Positions 53,663-61,778 of a stretch of DNA of 64,000 nucleotides are shown in pieces. The stretch lies in contig NZ_JBDPZC010000001.1 of assembly GCF_039872765.1 (NCBI RefSeq), positions 930,001-994,000 on the forward strand, given 5' to 3'. Every line of letters starts with the position of its first letter. Within the stretch, counting starts at the first letter, position 1. The notes beneath the pieces were generated by a model, which did not search any database, was not told the DNA's origin, and saw only the letters and a list, made by a program, of their open reading frames with translations. Both the position numbers and the translations under genes were made by a program. This stretch comes from Roseateles_B flavus. Its GTDB lineage: Bacteria > Pseudomonadota > Gammaproteobacteria > Burkholderiales > Burkholderiaceae_C.

Positions 53663-53779
53663 ATGAGCAGCACGCCTGAACAACGCAAGGCCAACCGCCG
53701 CCTGGGCCTGATCCTGGCCTCGGTCGCGATCGCCTTCATGGTCGGCTTCATGGTCAAGATGACCTGGCTGGGACGCTGA
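53663..53779 (+). CDS. Cytochrome oxidase small assembly protein
   Basis: The protein has 38 residues with one membrane helix (GLILASVAIAFMVGFMV). A protein of this kind and position, between ctaD and ctaG, is common in Burkholderiales and is annotated as a small assembly protein. ATG at 53663 lies 11 bp after the ctaD stop, and ctaG starts 7 bp later. Its role is inferred only from position. Confidence 0.75.
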   Translation: MSSTPEQRKANRRLGLILASVAIAFMVGFMVKMTWLGR

Positions 53780-53786
53780 GGCCCCC

Positions 53787-54413
53787 ATGAGCGACAAACG
53801 CTGGCAACTCGCTGACCTCCTGCGCCGGGACAACCGGCTCATGATGGGCAAGCTGCTGGTCGTCGTCGCGCTCATGTCGGGCTTCGGCTATGCCCTGGTG
53901 CCGGTCTATCGCGCGGTCTGCACGGCGCTGGGCATCAATGTGCTCACGCTGGCGGAAGGCACGCACGCGGTGCGCGCCGAGGACGTGAAGAACACCCAGG
54001 TGGACTACAGCCGCAGCATCGAGATCGAGTTCGATGCCAACGCCCGCGGCCCCTGGGACTTCAAGCCCGCGACGAACCACCTGACCGTGCATCCGGGCGA
54101 GCTCACCACCGTCATGTACGAGTTCCGCAATGTGCAGGACCGGACCATGTCGGCCCAGGCCATCCCCAGCTACGCCCCCAAGCAGGCGACGTCCCATTTC
54201 AAGAAGCTCGAGTGCTTCTGCTTCAACGAATACACCCTCGCTCCCGGCGAGGTGAAGCAGTGGCCGGTGGTCTTCTATGTGGACCCCAAGCTGCCCAGGG
54301 ACGTCAAGACGATCACCCTGTCCTACACCTTCTTCGAGGTGACGGGCAAGGACGTTGGCAAGGACGCCGCCAAGAAGCAGGCCGCCGCTCCCGCCCAGGA
54401 GCGCAAGCTGTGA
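53787..54413 (+). CDS. ctaG: Cytochrome c oxidase assembly protein CtaG/Cox11
   Basis: The protein has 208 residues. It is a copper chaperone that helps insert CuB into subunit I. One N-terminal membrane helix (LLVVVALMSGFGYALVPVY) is followed by the beta-barrel domain. The copper-binding motif ECFCFNEYTL is intact. A Lys/Ala-rich tail ends the protein. It overlaps the following DUF2970 gene by 4 bp (GTGA). Confidence 0.94.
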   Translation: MSDKRWQLADLLRRDNRLMMGKLLVVVALMSGFGYALVPVYRAVCTALGINVLTLAEGTHAVRAEDVKNTQVDYSRSIEIEFDANARGPWDFKPATNHLTVHPGELTTVMYEFRNVQDRTMSAQAIPSYAPKQATSHFKKLECFCFNEYTLAPGEVKQWPVVFYVDPKLPRDVKTITLSYTFFEVTGKDVGKDAAKKQAAAPAQERKL

Positions 54414-54652
54414 GCAAGGCCGGCCAGGATCTGAAGGAGGCGGCCGCCCGCAAGGGCAGCTTCCTGGGCACCGTCAAGGCGGTGGCCTGGTCCTTCATCG
54501 GCATCCGCAAGGGTGCTGGCTATGACAAGGATGTGGCGCAACTGAACCCGGTGCATGTGATCATTGCCGGCGTCATTGCGGCCGCTGTATTCGTGGTCAG
54601 CCTCGTGCTGCTGGTCCAGTGGGTGATCGGCAGCGGCGTGGCTGGCTCCTAG
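54410..54652 (+). CDS. DUF2970 domain protein
   Basis: The protein has 80 residues from a GTG at 54410. A soluble N-terminus with GSFLGTVKAVAWSFIGIRKG leads into one membrane helix (VHVIIAGVIAAAVFVVSLVL). DUF2970 proteins occur in the cox operon of betaproteobacteria and their function is unknown. The GTG overlaps the ctaG stop codon, so translation is probably coupled. Confidence 0.85.
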   Translation: MSKAGQDLKEAAARKGSFLGTVKAVAWSFIGIRKGAGYDKDVAQLNPVHVIIAGVIAAAVFVVSLVLLVQWVIGSGVAGS

Positions 54653-54695
54653 TGTTGAGTTGAATTGAGTCGTTAGAAGATCGAGGAGATCATCA

Positions 54696-55580
54696 ATGTC
54701 GGCAGCGACCTCCCAGGGGAGCACCCCCTACTACTTCGTGCCGGGCCCTTCGCGGCATCCGGTGATGGCCGCCATCGGCCTGTTCTTCGTGATCCTGGGC
54801 GCCGGCCAGTGGATCAATGACCACCAGTGGGGCGCCTATTCGCTGGCCTTCGGCCTGCTGTGGTGGGCCTTCGTGCTGAAGCAGTGGTTCGGCGACGCCA
54901 TCCGTGAAAGCGAAGGCGGCCTCTACAGCGACCGCATCGACGTCTCCTTCCGCTGGAGCATGAGCTGGTTCATCTTCTCGGAGGTGATGTTCTTCGCCGC
55001 CTTCTTCGGTGCGCTGTACTGGGCTCGCGTGCATTCGGTGCCGGCCCTGGGCAGCCTGGAGAACCAGCTGCTGTGGCCCGACTTCAAGGCTCTGTGGCCC
55101 AGCGTCGCCGCTGGCGCCACCGCCGCGCCGGCCGGCACGGTGGAGGCCTTCACCACCATGGGCCCCTGGCCCCTGCCCACGATCAACACGGCCCTGCTGC
55201 TGACCTCGGGTGTGACCCTGACCATCGCCCACCACGCGCTGATCGCCGGCAACCGCGCCAAGACCATCGCCTTCATGTGGATCACGGTGCTGCTGGGCAT
55301 CACCTTCCTGTGCGTGCAGGGCTACGAGTACTCGCATGCCTACCATGAGCTGAACCTCAAGCTCAGCTCGGGCATCTACGGCTCGACCTTCTTCATGCTG
55401 ACCGGCTTCCACGGCTTCCACGTCTTCGTGGGCATGCTCATGCTGCTGTTCATCACGCTGCGCCTGCAGAAGGGCCACTTCACCAGCGATCGCCACTTCG
55501 GCTTCGAAGGCGCCGCCTGGTACTGGCACTTCGTGGACGTGGTGTGGCTGGGCCTGTACGTGGTCGTCTACTGGATGTGA
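54696..55580 (+). CDS. coxC: Cytochrome c oxidase subunit III
   Basis: The protein has 294 residues with seven predicted membrane helices. Conserved parts include YYFVPGPSRHPVMAAIGLF, WFIFSEVMFFAAFFGALYWAR, LLLTSGVTLTIAHHAL, and the C-terminal AWYWHFVDVVWLGLYVVVYW. It stabilises subunit I and keeps the enzyme active over time. It is the last gene of the first cox block and is followed by a terminator at 55637-55668. Confidence 0.96.
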   Translation: MSAATSQGSTPYYFVPGPSRHPVMAAIGLFFVILGAGQWINDHQWGAYSLAFGLLWWAFVLKQWFGDAIRESEGGLYSDRIDVSFRWSMSWFIFSEVMFFAAFFGALYWARVHSVPALGSLENQLLWPDFKALWPSVAAGATAAPAGTVEAFTTMGPWPLPTINTALLLTSGVTLTIAHHALIAGNRAKTIAFMWITVLLGITFLCVQGYEYSHAYHELNLKLSSGIYGSTFFMLTGFHGFHVFVGMLMLLFITLRLQKGHFTSDRHFGFEGAAWYWHFVDVVWLGLYVVVYWM

Positions 55581-55636
55581 TCGTCCACGCGCGGTGCCGC
55601 GGCACCGCGTGCCATGGCCCTGCCGAGCGGCCATGA

Positions 55637-55668
55637 AAAAGCGCCGCATGCCGCGGCGCTTTGTCTTT
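55637..55668 (+). terminator. Bidirectional terminator between coxC and the twin-TM gene
   Basis: GCGCCGC (55641-55647), loop ATGCC, GCGGCGC (55653-55659), then TTTGTCTTT; an A-run precedes it on the plus strand, so it can serve both convergent genes. Confidence 0.85.
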
Positions 55669-55725
55669 GAGGGCCGCACCCCGCGAGCAGGCCCCAGCCT
55701 GCGGCAGGTGTCGCGCCGGCCGGGC

Positions 55726-55947
55726 TCAGTGCCCCATGGGCACGCCGGTGGGCTTGATCCAGCCCATCTGGTAGCTCAGCAGGATGACGAGGAACAGGGC
55801 GATGGACACGCCCACCCGCACGGCCAGGGCCCGCGCCATCTGCGGCCCCTGCTTCTTGCGGTCGCCGCCCCGGCGCAGCATGAAAAGGCCGGCCGCAGCC
55901 AATGCGCCGAGAATGGCCACGAAGCCGAGCAAGATGATGGTTTTCAT
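55726..55947 (-). CDS. Twin transmembrane protein (DUF2909)
   Basis: The protein has 73 residues with two membrane helices (IILLGFVAILGALAAAGLF and VRVGVSIALFLVILLSYQM) joined by a basic loop. This is the DUF2909 pattern often found beside cox genes in betaproteobacteria. Function unknown; a cytochrome oxidase assembly role is guessed from context. It is leftward, between the two rightward cox blocks, and diverges from surf1 across 42 bp. Confidence 0.82.
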   Translation of the reverse strand: MKTIILLGFVAILGALAAAGLFMLRRGGDRKKQGPQMARALAVRVGVSIALFLVILLSYQMGWIKPTGVPMGH

Positions 55948-55989
55948 GGTCGCCGATTATTTCACCCGCCCCGCACAAAACACCCCGGC

Positions 55990-56715
55990 ATGAACACGAG
56001 TTCCCCCGCCGACCGCAAGCGCCGCTGGCTGCTGCCGCTGACCCTGGTCGGCGTCGCGCTGACGGCCGGCCTCTGCGCCTGGCAGCTGGACCGCGCCGGG
56101 CAGAAGCGTGCGCTGGAAGCGGCCATCTCGCAGCGCGCCCAGGCGCCTGCCCTGGACGCCGCCGGCCTGGCCGCCGTGGGTGAGCAGGGGCTGCACCGGC
56201 GCGTCCGCCTGCAGGGCCAGTGGCTGGCGCAGCACAGTGTCTGGCTGGAGAACCGGCCCATGGACGGCCGTGTGGGCTTCTTCCTCGTGACGCCGCTGCG
56301 CCTGAGCGGCCGCCCCGAGGTCGTGCTGGTCCAGCGAGGCTGGGCCCCGCGCGATGTGGCCGACCGCAGCCGCCTGCCGACGCTGCCCCCCGAGGCCGGC
56401 GAGACCGTGATCGAAGGCCGCATGGCCGCTTCGCCCTCGCGGCTGTATCAGCTGGGCGAGGCAGGGGCGGGGCGCATCCGGCAGAATCTGGACCCGGCCG
56501 CCTTCGCCCGCGAGACCGGCCTGCCCCTGCTGCCCCTGACCGTGCTGCAGACGGCGCATGAAGGGGCGACGCCCGGCCTGTTGCGCGACTGGCCGGCACC
56601 GGCGGTCGATATCCACAAGCACTACGGCTATGCCGCGCAATGGGCCGCGCTTTCGGTCCTTCAACTGGGTTTGTATGTCTGGTTCCAAGTCCTCCGCCCC
56701 CGACGCTCCCGCTGA
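55990..56715 (+). CDS. SURF1 family cytochrome oxidase assembly protein
   Basis: The protein has 241 residues. It has an N-terminal helix (WLLPLTLVGVALTAGLCAWQLDR) with the conserved WQLDRAGQK, a periplasmic domain with HRRVRLQGQW and LVQRGWAPRD, and a C-terminal helix ending in VWFQVLRP. SURF1 binds heme A and assists its insertion. ATG at 55990 starts the signal-anchor; the longer frame to 55594 is not supported. Its end overlaps the next gene by 41 bp. Confidence 0.93.
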   Translation: MNTSSPADRKRRWLLPLTLVGVALTAGLCAWQLDRAGQKRALEAAISQRAQAPALDAAGLAAVGEQGLHRRVRLQGQWLAQHSVWLENRPMDGRVGFFLVTPLRLSGRPEVVLVQRGWAPRDVADRSRLPTLPPEAGETVIEGRMAASPSRLYQLGEAGAGRIRQNLDPAAFARETGLPLLPLTVLQTAHEGATPGLLRDWPAPAVDIHKHYGYAAQWAALSVLQLGLYVWFQVLRPRRSR

Positions 56716-57418
56716 GCTCCGCACCGAGATGCAGGCCGCGGCCGGGGACGACAGCCCGCTGTCCTTCACCGTCCACAGCCAGCCGCAGGCGAGTGAGCTC
56801 GCCGCGCTGGCCCAGCAGCAGCGCACCCGCGCGGGCCGCCTGCGCATGCTGGGCGTGGTGGCCGTCTGCGCGGCGCCGGTGATCGCCTCCTACTTCAGCT
56901 TCTATGTGCTGAAGCTGCAGGGCCGGGCCTATTCCGACCTCATCACGCCCACCGTCGACCTGCCCGTCGGCCTGAGCCTGCAGGACCTGGACGGCAAGCC
57001 GGTCAGCGCCGAGACGCTCAAGGGCCAGTGGCTGCTGACCGTGGTGCAGCCCAGCCGCTGCGACGCGCAGTGCGACCGCCTCATGTTCGCCCAGCGCCAG
57101 CTGCGCGAGATGCAGGGCAAGGAGCGCGACAAGTTCGACAAGCTCTGGCTGATCCCCGACCAGGAGCCGGTCTCGGCCGAGCTGCGCGCGCTGATCTCGC
57201 AGGGCACGCCTGTCACCGCTTTGCGCGTGCCGGCCGATCAGCTGCAGGCCTGGCTGAAGCCTGCGCCCGGGCACCAGCTCAACGAGCACCTGTTCCTGAT
57301 CGACCCGGTGGGCCGCTGGATGATGCGCTCGCCCGCCCAGCTGGATCCCTCCAAGTTCAAGAAGGACCTGGACCGCCTGGTCAAGGCCAATGCCGGCTGG
57401 GACCGGCCCGGCCGCTGA
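56675..57418 (+). CDS. Membrane-anchored Sco-like protein with Cx3C motif
   Basis: The protein has 247 residues. One membrane helix is at about 57-78. A periplasmic thioredoxin-like domain follows: LDGKPVSAETLKGQWLLTVV, then a Cx3C pair (Cys129, Cys133 in SRCDAQC), then a histidine in NEHLFLIDPVGRW (His205). That is the copper-binding set of Sco1 proteins, though the surrounding sequence is divergent. The start ATG at 56675 lies inside the end of surf1 and ctaA follows after 11 bp, so it is part of the assembly operon. It may be a copper or redox factor for oxidase assembly. Confidence 0.78.
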   Translation: MSGSKSSAPDAPAELRTEMQAAAGDDSPLSFTVHSQPQASELAALAQQQRTRAGRLRMLGVVAVCAAPVIASYFSFYVLKLQGRAYSDLITPTVDLPVGLSLQDLDGKPVSAETLKGQWLLTVVQPSRCDAQCDRLMFAQRQLREMQGKERDKFDKLWLIPDQEPVSAELRALISQGTPVTALRVPADQLQAWLKPAPGHQLNEHLFLIDPVGRWMMRSPAQLDPSKFKKDLDRLVKANAGWDRPGR

Positions 57419-57429
57419 AGGGCATCACC

Positions 57430-58521
57430 GTGATCGGATTCGACTTCAGCCCCCTGCTGCAGATGCTGGCCATGGCCACGCTGCTGGGTGGCCTGCCGCT
57501 GGCCTGGGCCTGGCGCCGCGGCCGTGGGGCACCGCACCGCGAGCGCCTGCGCCTGCTGACGGTGCTGGCCATGACGCTCACCTTCGAGCTCATCCTCTTC
57601 GGCGCCTTCACCCGCCTGACCGATTCCGGCCTGGGCTGCCCGGACTGGCCGGGCTGCTACGGCCACGCCTCGCCCCTGGGGGCCCACGGTGACATCCAGC
57701 AGGCCCAGACGGCCATGCCCACCGGCCCGGTCACGCACGGCAAGGCCTGGGTGGAGATGCTGCACCGCTACTTCGCCAGCGCCGTCGGGTTCCTGATCCT
57801 CGTCACCGCCGTGCTGCACACCCGTTGGCGGCGCGAGCCCGGCATGCCGTCGCCGGCCTGGTCGTGGCTGAGCCTGGCCTGGGTGCTGGTGCAGGGCCTC
57901 TTCGGCGCCCTCACCGTGACCATGAAGCTCTTCCCCGCCATCGTCACCCTGCACCTGCTGCTGGCCCTGGGCCTGCTGATGCTGCTGGGCTGGCAGGCGC
58001 AACGGCTGGGTGACCGCGTGCTGCTGGTGGGCGAGGGGCTGCGGCGCGGTCTGGTGCTGGTACTGGCGATCGTGCTCATGCAGGTCGCCCTGGGCGGCTG
58101 GGTCAGCACCAACTATGCCGTGCTGGCTTGCGACGAATTTCCCACCTGCCAGGGCGGCTGGTGGCCGGCCATGGACTTCGCGCGCGGCTTCACGCTGTGG
58201 CGCGAGCTGGGCCTGCACCACGACGGCAGCGTGCTGCCCTTCGAGGCCCTGGTGGCCATCCACTGGACGCACCGGCTCTTTGCGCTGTGCGCGACGGGCG
58301 CGGTCCTGCTGCTGGCCTGGCGCCTGCAGGTGGCCGGCCTGGGCCGCTGGGCCTGGCGCCTGCTTCTCATCCTGCTGTGGCAGCTGCTCAGCGGCCTCAG
58401 CAACGTCGTGCTGGACTGGCCTCTGGTGGCCGCCCTGGCGCACACTGGCGGCGCCGCAGCGCTGCTGCTTTGCCTCACCCTGCTGCGTGCCCGCACGCAG
58501 CCCCTGACCCTGAACGCCTGA
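57430..58521 (+). CDS. ctaA: Heme A synthase CtaA (Cox15)
   Basis: The protein has 363 residues from a GTG at 57430, with eight membrane helices. It oxidises the C8 methyl of heme O to a formyl group to make heme A. Motifs are FGAFTRLTDSGLGCPDWPGCYG, EMLHRYFASAVG with a heme-ligand histidine, TLHLLLALG, and IHWTHRLFAL. A cysteine pair also occurs in LACDEFPTCQGGWWP. The start is 11 bp behind the Sco-like gene; ctaB follows after 1 bp. Confidence 0.95.
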   Translation: MIGFDFSPLLQMLAMATLLGGLPLAWAWRRGRGAPHRERLRLLTVLAMTLTFELILFGAFTRLTDSGLGCPDWPGCYGHASPLGAHGDIQQAQTAMPTGPVTHGKAWVEMLHRYFASAVGFLILVTAVLHTRWRREPGMPSPAWSWLSLAWVLVQGLFGALTVTMKLFPAIVTLHLLLALGLLMLLGWQAQRLGDRVLLVGEGLRRGLVLVLAIVLMQVALGGWVSTNYAVLACDEFPTCQGGWWPAMDFARGFTLWRELGLHHDGSVLPFEALVAIHWTHRLFALCATGAVLLLAWRLQVAGLGRWAWRLLLILLWQLLSGLSNVVLDWPLVAALAHTGGAAALLLCLTLLRARTQPLTLNA

Positions 58522-58522
58522 C

Positions 58523-59434
58523 ATGGCCGCAACGCTCGCATCCACCGCCTCGCTCTCCCGCTGGCAGCAGTACTACCAGCTCACCAAGCCCCGCGTGGTG
58601 CAGCTGATCGTCTTCTGTGCCGTGATCGGCATGGCCCTGGCCATCCCCGGCTGGCCTAGCCCCGCGCAATGGGGCGCCATCGCCGCCGGCACCCTGGGCA
58701 TCTGGCTGGTGGCCGGCGCCGCCGCCGCCTTCAACTGCCTCATCGAGCAGCACATCGACGCCAAGATGAAGCGCACCGCCTGGCGCCCGACCGCCAAGGG
58801 CGAGCTGAGCCGGCCGCAGACCCTGCTGTTCTCCGCCGTGCTGTGCGGCCTGGGCATGGCGCTGCTGGCCTGGGGCGCCAATGTGCTGACCATGTGGCTG
58901 ACCTTCGCCACCTTCGTGGGCTACGCCATCATCTACACGGTGATCCTCAAGCCCATGACGCCGCAGAACATCGTCATCGGTGGGGCCTCGGGTGCCATGC
59001 CGCCGGTGCTGGGCTGGGCCGCGGTGACGGGGGAGGTGGGGCCGGAGTCCCTGGTGCTGTGCCTGATCATCTTCCTCTGGACGCCGCCGCACTTCTGGGC
59101 CCTGGCGCTGTACCGCGCCGAGGACTACGCCCGCGCCGGCCTGCCCATGCTGCCGGTCACCCATGGCAGCGACTTCACCCGCCTGCAGATCGTGCTCTAC
59201 ACCTGGATCCTGTTTGCGGCCACCTTGCTGCCCTTCCTGATCGGCATGAGCGGCTGGGTCTATCTGGCCAGCGCCCTGATCCTGGGTTTCTTGTTCTGCC
59301 TCCATGGCTGGCAGCTCTGGCGCGAGTACTCTGAGGCCCTCGCGCGCAAGACCTTCCGTTTCTCCATCCTGCACCTGTCCCTGCTGTTCGGGGCCCTGCT
59401 GGTGGACCACTACCTTCTGCCTCTGATGGCCTGA
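58523..59434 (+). CDS. ctaB: Protoheme IX farnesyltransferase CtaB (heme O synthase)
   Basis: The protein has 303 residues and is a UbiA-type prenyltransferase with about nine membrane helices. It adds a farnesyl group to heme B to give heme O. The first aspartate motif is in NCLIEQHIDAKMKRTAWRP, and the second region is in FLWTPPHFWALALYRAEDYA. Start ATG at 58523, one base after the ctaA stop, so the two consecutive enzymes of heme A synthesis are made together. Confidence 0.96.
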   Translation: MAATLASTASLSRWQQYYQLTKPRVVQLIVFCAVIGMALAIPGWPSPAQWGAIAAGTLGIWLVAGAAAAFNCLIEQHIDAKMKRTAWRPTAKGELSRPQTLLFSAVLCGLGMALLAWGANVLTMWLTFATFVGYAIIYTVILKPMTPQNIVIGGASGAMPPVLGWAAVTGEVGPESLVLCLIIFLWTPPHFWALALYRAEDYARAGLPMLPVTHGSDFTRLQIVLYTWILFAATLLPFLIGMSGWVYLASALILGFLFCLHGWQLWREYSEALARKTFRFSILHLSLLFGALLVDHYLLPLMA

Positions 59435-59438
59435 CACC

Positions 59439-60050
59439 ATGATCAAGAAACGTGCACTGCTGCTCCTGGGGACGCTGGGCCTGGGCCTGGCCCTGTCGGG
59501 TTGCGACCTCTACCAATCCAGCAAGAGCAGCTTCAAGGGCGTGGACCTCACCGGGGCCAAGTACGCCCGCGAGCTGCAGCTGCCCGACATCGACGGCCGC
59601 AGCCGCAGCCTGGCCGACTTCAAGGGCCGGGTGGTGGTGGTCTTCTTCGGCTTCACGCAGTGCCCGGACGTCTGCCCGACCACCATGGCCGAGCTCTCCC
59701 AGGTGAAGAAGATGCTGGGCAAGGATGGGGACAAGGTCCAGGGCGTCTTCGTGACGGTGGACCCCGACCGCGACACCCCCGAGCTGCTCAAGGCCTACCT
59801 GGGCAGCTTCGACCCCAGCTTCGTGGCCCTGCGCGGCACGCCCGAGCAGCTCAAGGCGGCGGCGCAGGAGTTCAAGGTCTACTACGCCAAGGTGCCCGGC
59901 AAGACGCCCGAGACCTACACCATGGACCACACCGCGGCCAGCTTCATCTTCGACACCGAAGGCCGCATCCGCGTCTTCTCCCGCTATGGCAGCGGGGCCG
60001 AGGCGCTGAGTCAGGACATCATGACGTTGCTTGCCGAAGCCAAGCGCTGA
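59439..60050 (+). CDS. SCO1/SenC family copper chaperone lipoprotein
   Basis: The protein has 203 residues. A lipoprotein signal ends in the lipobox LSGC (Cys near 23). The thioredoxin-like domain has the copper-binding CPDVCPTT motif and a histidine in YTMDHTAASFIFD. It delivers copper to the CuA site of subunit II. It starts 4 bp after ctaB and is the last gene of surf1-Sco-like-ctaA-ctaB-sco. Confidence 0.94.
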   Translation: MIKKRALLLLGTLGLGLALSGCDLYQSSKSSFKGVDLTGAKYARELQLPDIDGRSRSLADFKGRVVVVFFGFTQCPDVCPTTMAELSQVKKMLGKDGDKVQGVFVTVDPDRDTPELLKAYLGSFDPSFVALRGTPEQLKAAAQEFKVYYAKVPGKTPETYTMDHTAASFIFDTEGRIRVFSRYGSGAEALSQDIMTLLAEAKR

Positions 60051-60456
60051 GTCCGGAGGCGCCTGGCGCGCTCATGGACCGCCCGGCAGACGTTCGTGAG
60101 CGTGGCCGGCCGCTGGGCTGCTTGGCCATGGAACCGATGGGGCCGTGGGCGACTGCTGGCGGCCATGAACGGTCGGCCACGAAGTGCGGCTTTCGTACAA
60201 GCGATCTGCAATCGAATGGCGAAGCACGGCACACTCGCACGCCATGGCGCAGCTACATGTCAAACGAAGCGCTGGTGCTCATGGACTCGCAGCCTACCGC
60301 GAGAAGCTGGTAGCACCTGCTGGTTGTGACTCGGCTCTCATGGCGACCGACGGAACGATGCCGTTGGCTTCAGCGCTGGGGTGACTTGGAGCTACTCCCT
60401 TGTCCCGGTCGCGGCGCCTTCGTCTGGCGTTGTCGCCGTAGACCTTGGCCTCGCGC
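60051..60456. other. Gene-free stretch between sco and the NlpC/P60-like gene
   Basis: 406 bp with lower GC than the flanking cox genes. Short open frames occur, but none has a ribosome-binding site, codon bias like the neighbours, or a recognisable product. No terminator is evident after sco. It may be remnant DNA at the edge of an acquired segment. Confidence 0.5.
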
Positions 60457-61458
60457 TTACGCCTCGGGCTCGCCAGCCGGTGCTGAAGACGTCGTCGCAG
60501 GACGGCGGACGTCCCAGAACTTGTGGTTCATCTTGCTTTCCATGTCGTAGATGACTCCTCGAAGTTCATCGGCCTTGGCCTTGGATATCTGGCCTGAGCG
60601 CTCCTGCCTCTTGATTGTCTCCAGCCAATGGGTTCGTTCATGGAAACGCTGGCGGTTGAGCTTGAGGCCTTCCACTGTCAGCTTCGTAGTGATGTCGATC
60701 AGTGCCGGATACTTAAGGCATAAGTCGATAGCCGGCCGCACTTGCTCGGTGATGTCCTCCCAGTCGGGTTTGCCAGCCGCGCCATCGGCCAGCTTGTCGA
60801 AATGCGCCGGCGCGATCACATAGTCGTTGGGGATACCGACACTGGTGAGGCCACAATGGACATAGACCTTACGCACCAACTCCGAGCAGTAGGCGAAGCT
60901 CTTGGCAGACCGTTTTGCCGGCAGCACCTTGTACGGCTGCGCGAGGTAGTAGGCGCAGGCCAGCATCATGGCGTCGGTGTCCCGCACCTTGCTGCACCGG
61001 ATCACGCGCCAATCGTCCCGCGCGTTCTTCAGGAGCGCCGCAATCGTGCGATTGGAGACGCCCACTTTGGGCATGGCGTCGACACAGAGGAAGTCGGTGT
61101 GGATCAAGGCGACGTGGCTTGACCGCGCATGGTCATAGAGTTTCTTCTGCAGATCCACGAGCGCAATCGAGGCCGGATTTGTCATCAGGATCAAGTCCCC
61201 TGGCCTGAGTAGGCCATCGACCGCACCTAGTTCCTGCATGAAGGCGTTGGGCTCCTGCCGGACCATGGCCCGGTGCAGCTCGAACTGCTCTTCGGGTACA
61301 CCCGCAGCCCGGGCCGACATGTCAAGCACGGCATCCGGCATGGCCCGCAGTTCGTCGATGATTTTCTTGGCGCCCTCGTCCGTGGCCCCCTGCCGCAGCA
61401 CCTGCGACAGAGCTCCCGTACGAACAGCCGGATTCACTTTGTCCTTGTTGTCGTCCAC
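60457..61458 (-). CDS. NlpC/P60-like (YiiX/YebB type) cysteine peptidase-fold protein
   Basis: The protein has 333 residues, and codon use is less GC-biased than in the neighbours. It has the permuted papain-like order: GDLILM (87-92), a catalytic-type His115 in SSHVALIH, and Cys191 in FAYCSELVRKVY. Such proteins act as amidases, acyltransferases or peptidases; the target here is unknown. A GTG at 61458 is chosen because GGGAGGA lies 6 bp before it; an ATG at 61473 would place this site inside the coding region. No signal peptide is seen. It is flanked by low-GC non-coding DNA and is probably acquired. Confidence 0.75.
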   Translation of the reverse strand: MDDNKDKVNPAVRTGALSQVLRQGATDEGAKKIIDELRAMPDAVLDMSARAAGVPEEQFELHRAMVRQEPNAFMQELGAVDGLLRPGDLILMTNPASIALVDLQKKLYDHARSSHVALIHTDFLCVDAMPKVGVSNRTIAALLKNARDDWRVIRCSKVRDTDAMMLACAYYLAQPYKVLPAKRSAKSFAYCSELVRKVYVHCGLTSVGIPNDYVIAPAHFDKLADGAAGKPDWEDITEQVRPAIDLCLKYPALIDITTKLTVEGLKLNRQRFHERTHWLETIKRQERSGQISKAKADELRGVIYDMESKMNHKFWDVRRPATTSSAPAGEPEA

Positions 61459-61729
61459 TTCATGTCCTCCCATGGTTTCTGCCCAGCGTATCGCCCGGCT
61501 CAGCACATGGGCAGGGGCATCGCGCCGATGAACGTACAAAGCGCGAAAGAAGTGCCGGAATCCTCACTTTTTAGCGACGGCCCCGCTCTTGATCCCGGCG
61601 GCCTCGTGTGAGCCTTCGACTACGGCAACTTAGCTTAAGCATTGAGCGACGGCTTTGAGGCGCCACGCCTTCCGAAGTGACGGTCTGGTCTGGGTCGAAA
61701 GCAGCCAAGCTCGCCCATACTGCCTATGC

Positions 61730-61753
61730 AAAAGGCCCCTCGCGAGGGGCCTT
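61730..61753 (-). terminator. Rho-independent terminator of rpoH
   Basis: Perfect 22-bp palindrome built from AAGGCCCCTCG and CGAGGGGCCTT, with a T-run on the minus strand beyond it. It lies about 25 bp after the rpoH stop codon. Confidence 0.85.
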
Positions 61754-61778
61754 GTCGTTGGCGGGGAGGGGCTGGAGA

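Noticed and set aside
60096..60329. Small open frame between sco and the NlpC/P60-like gene
   Set aside because: No ribosome-binding site, no codon bias like the neighbours and no recognisable product.
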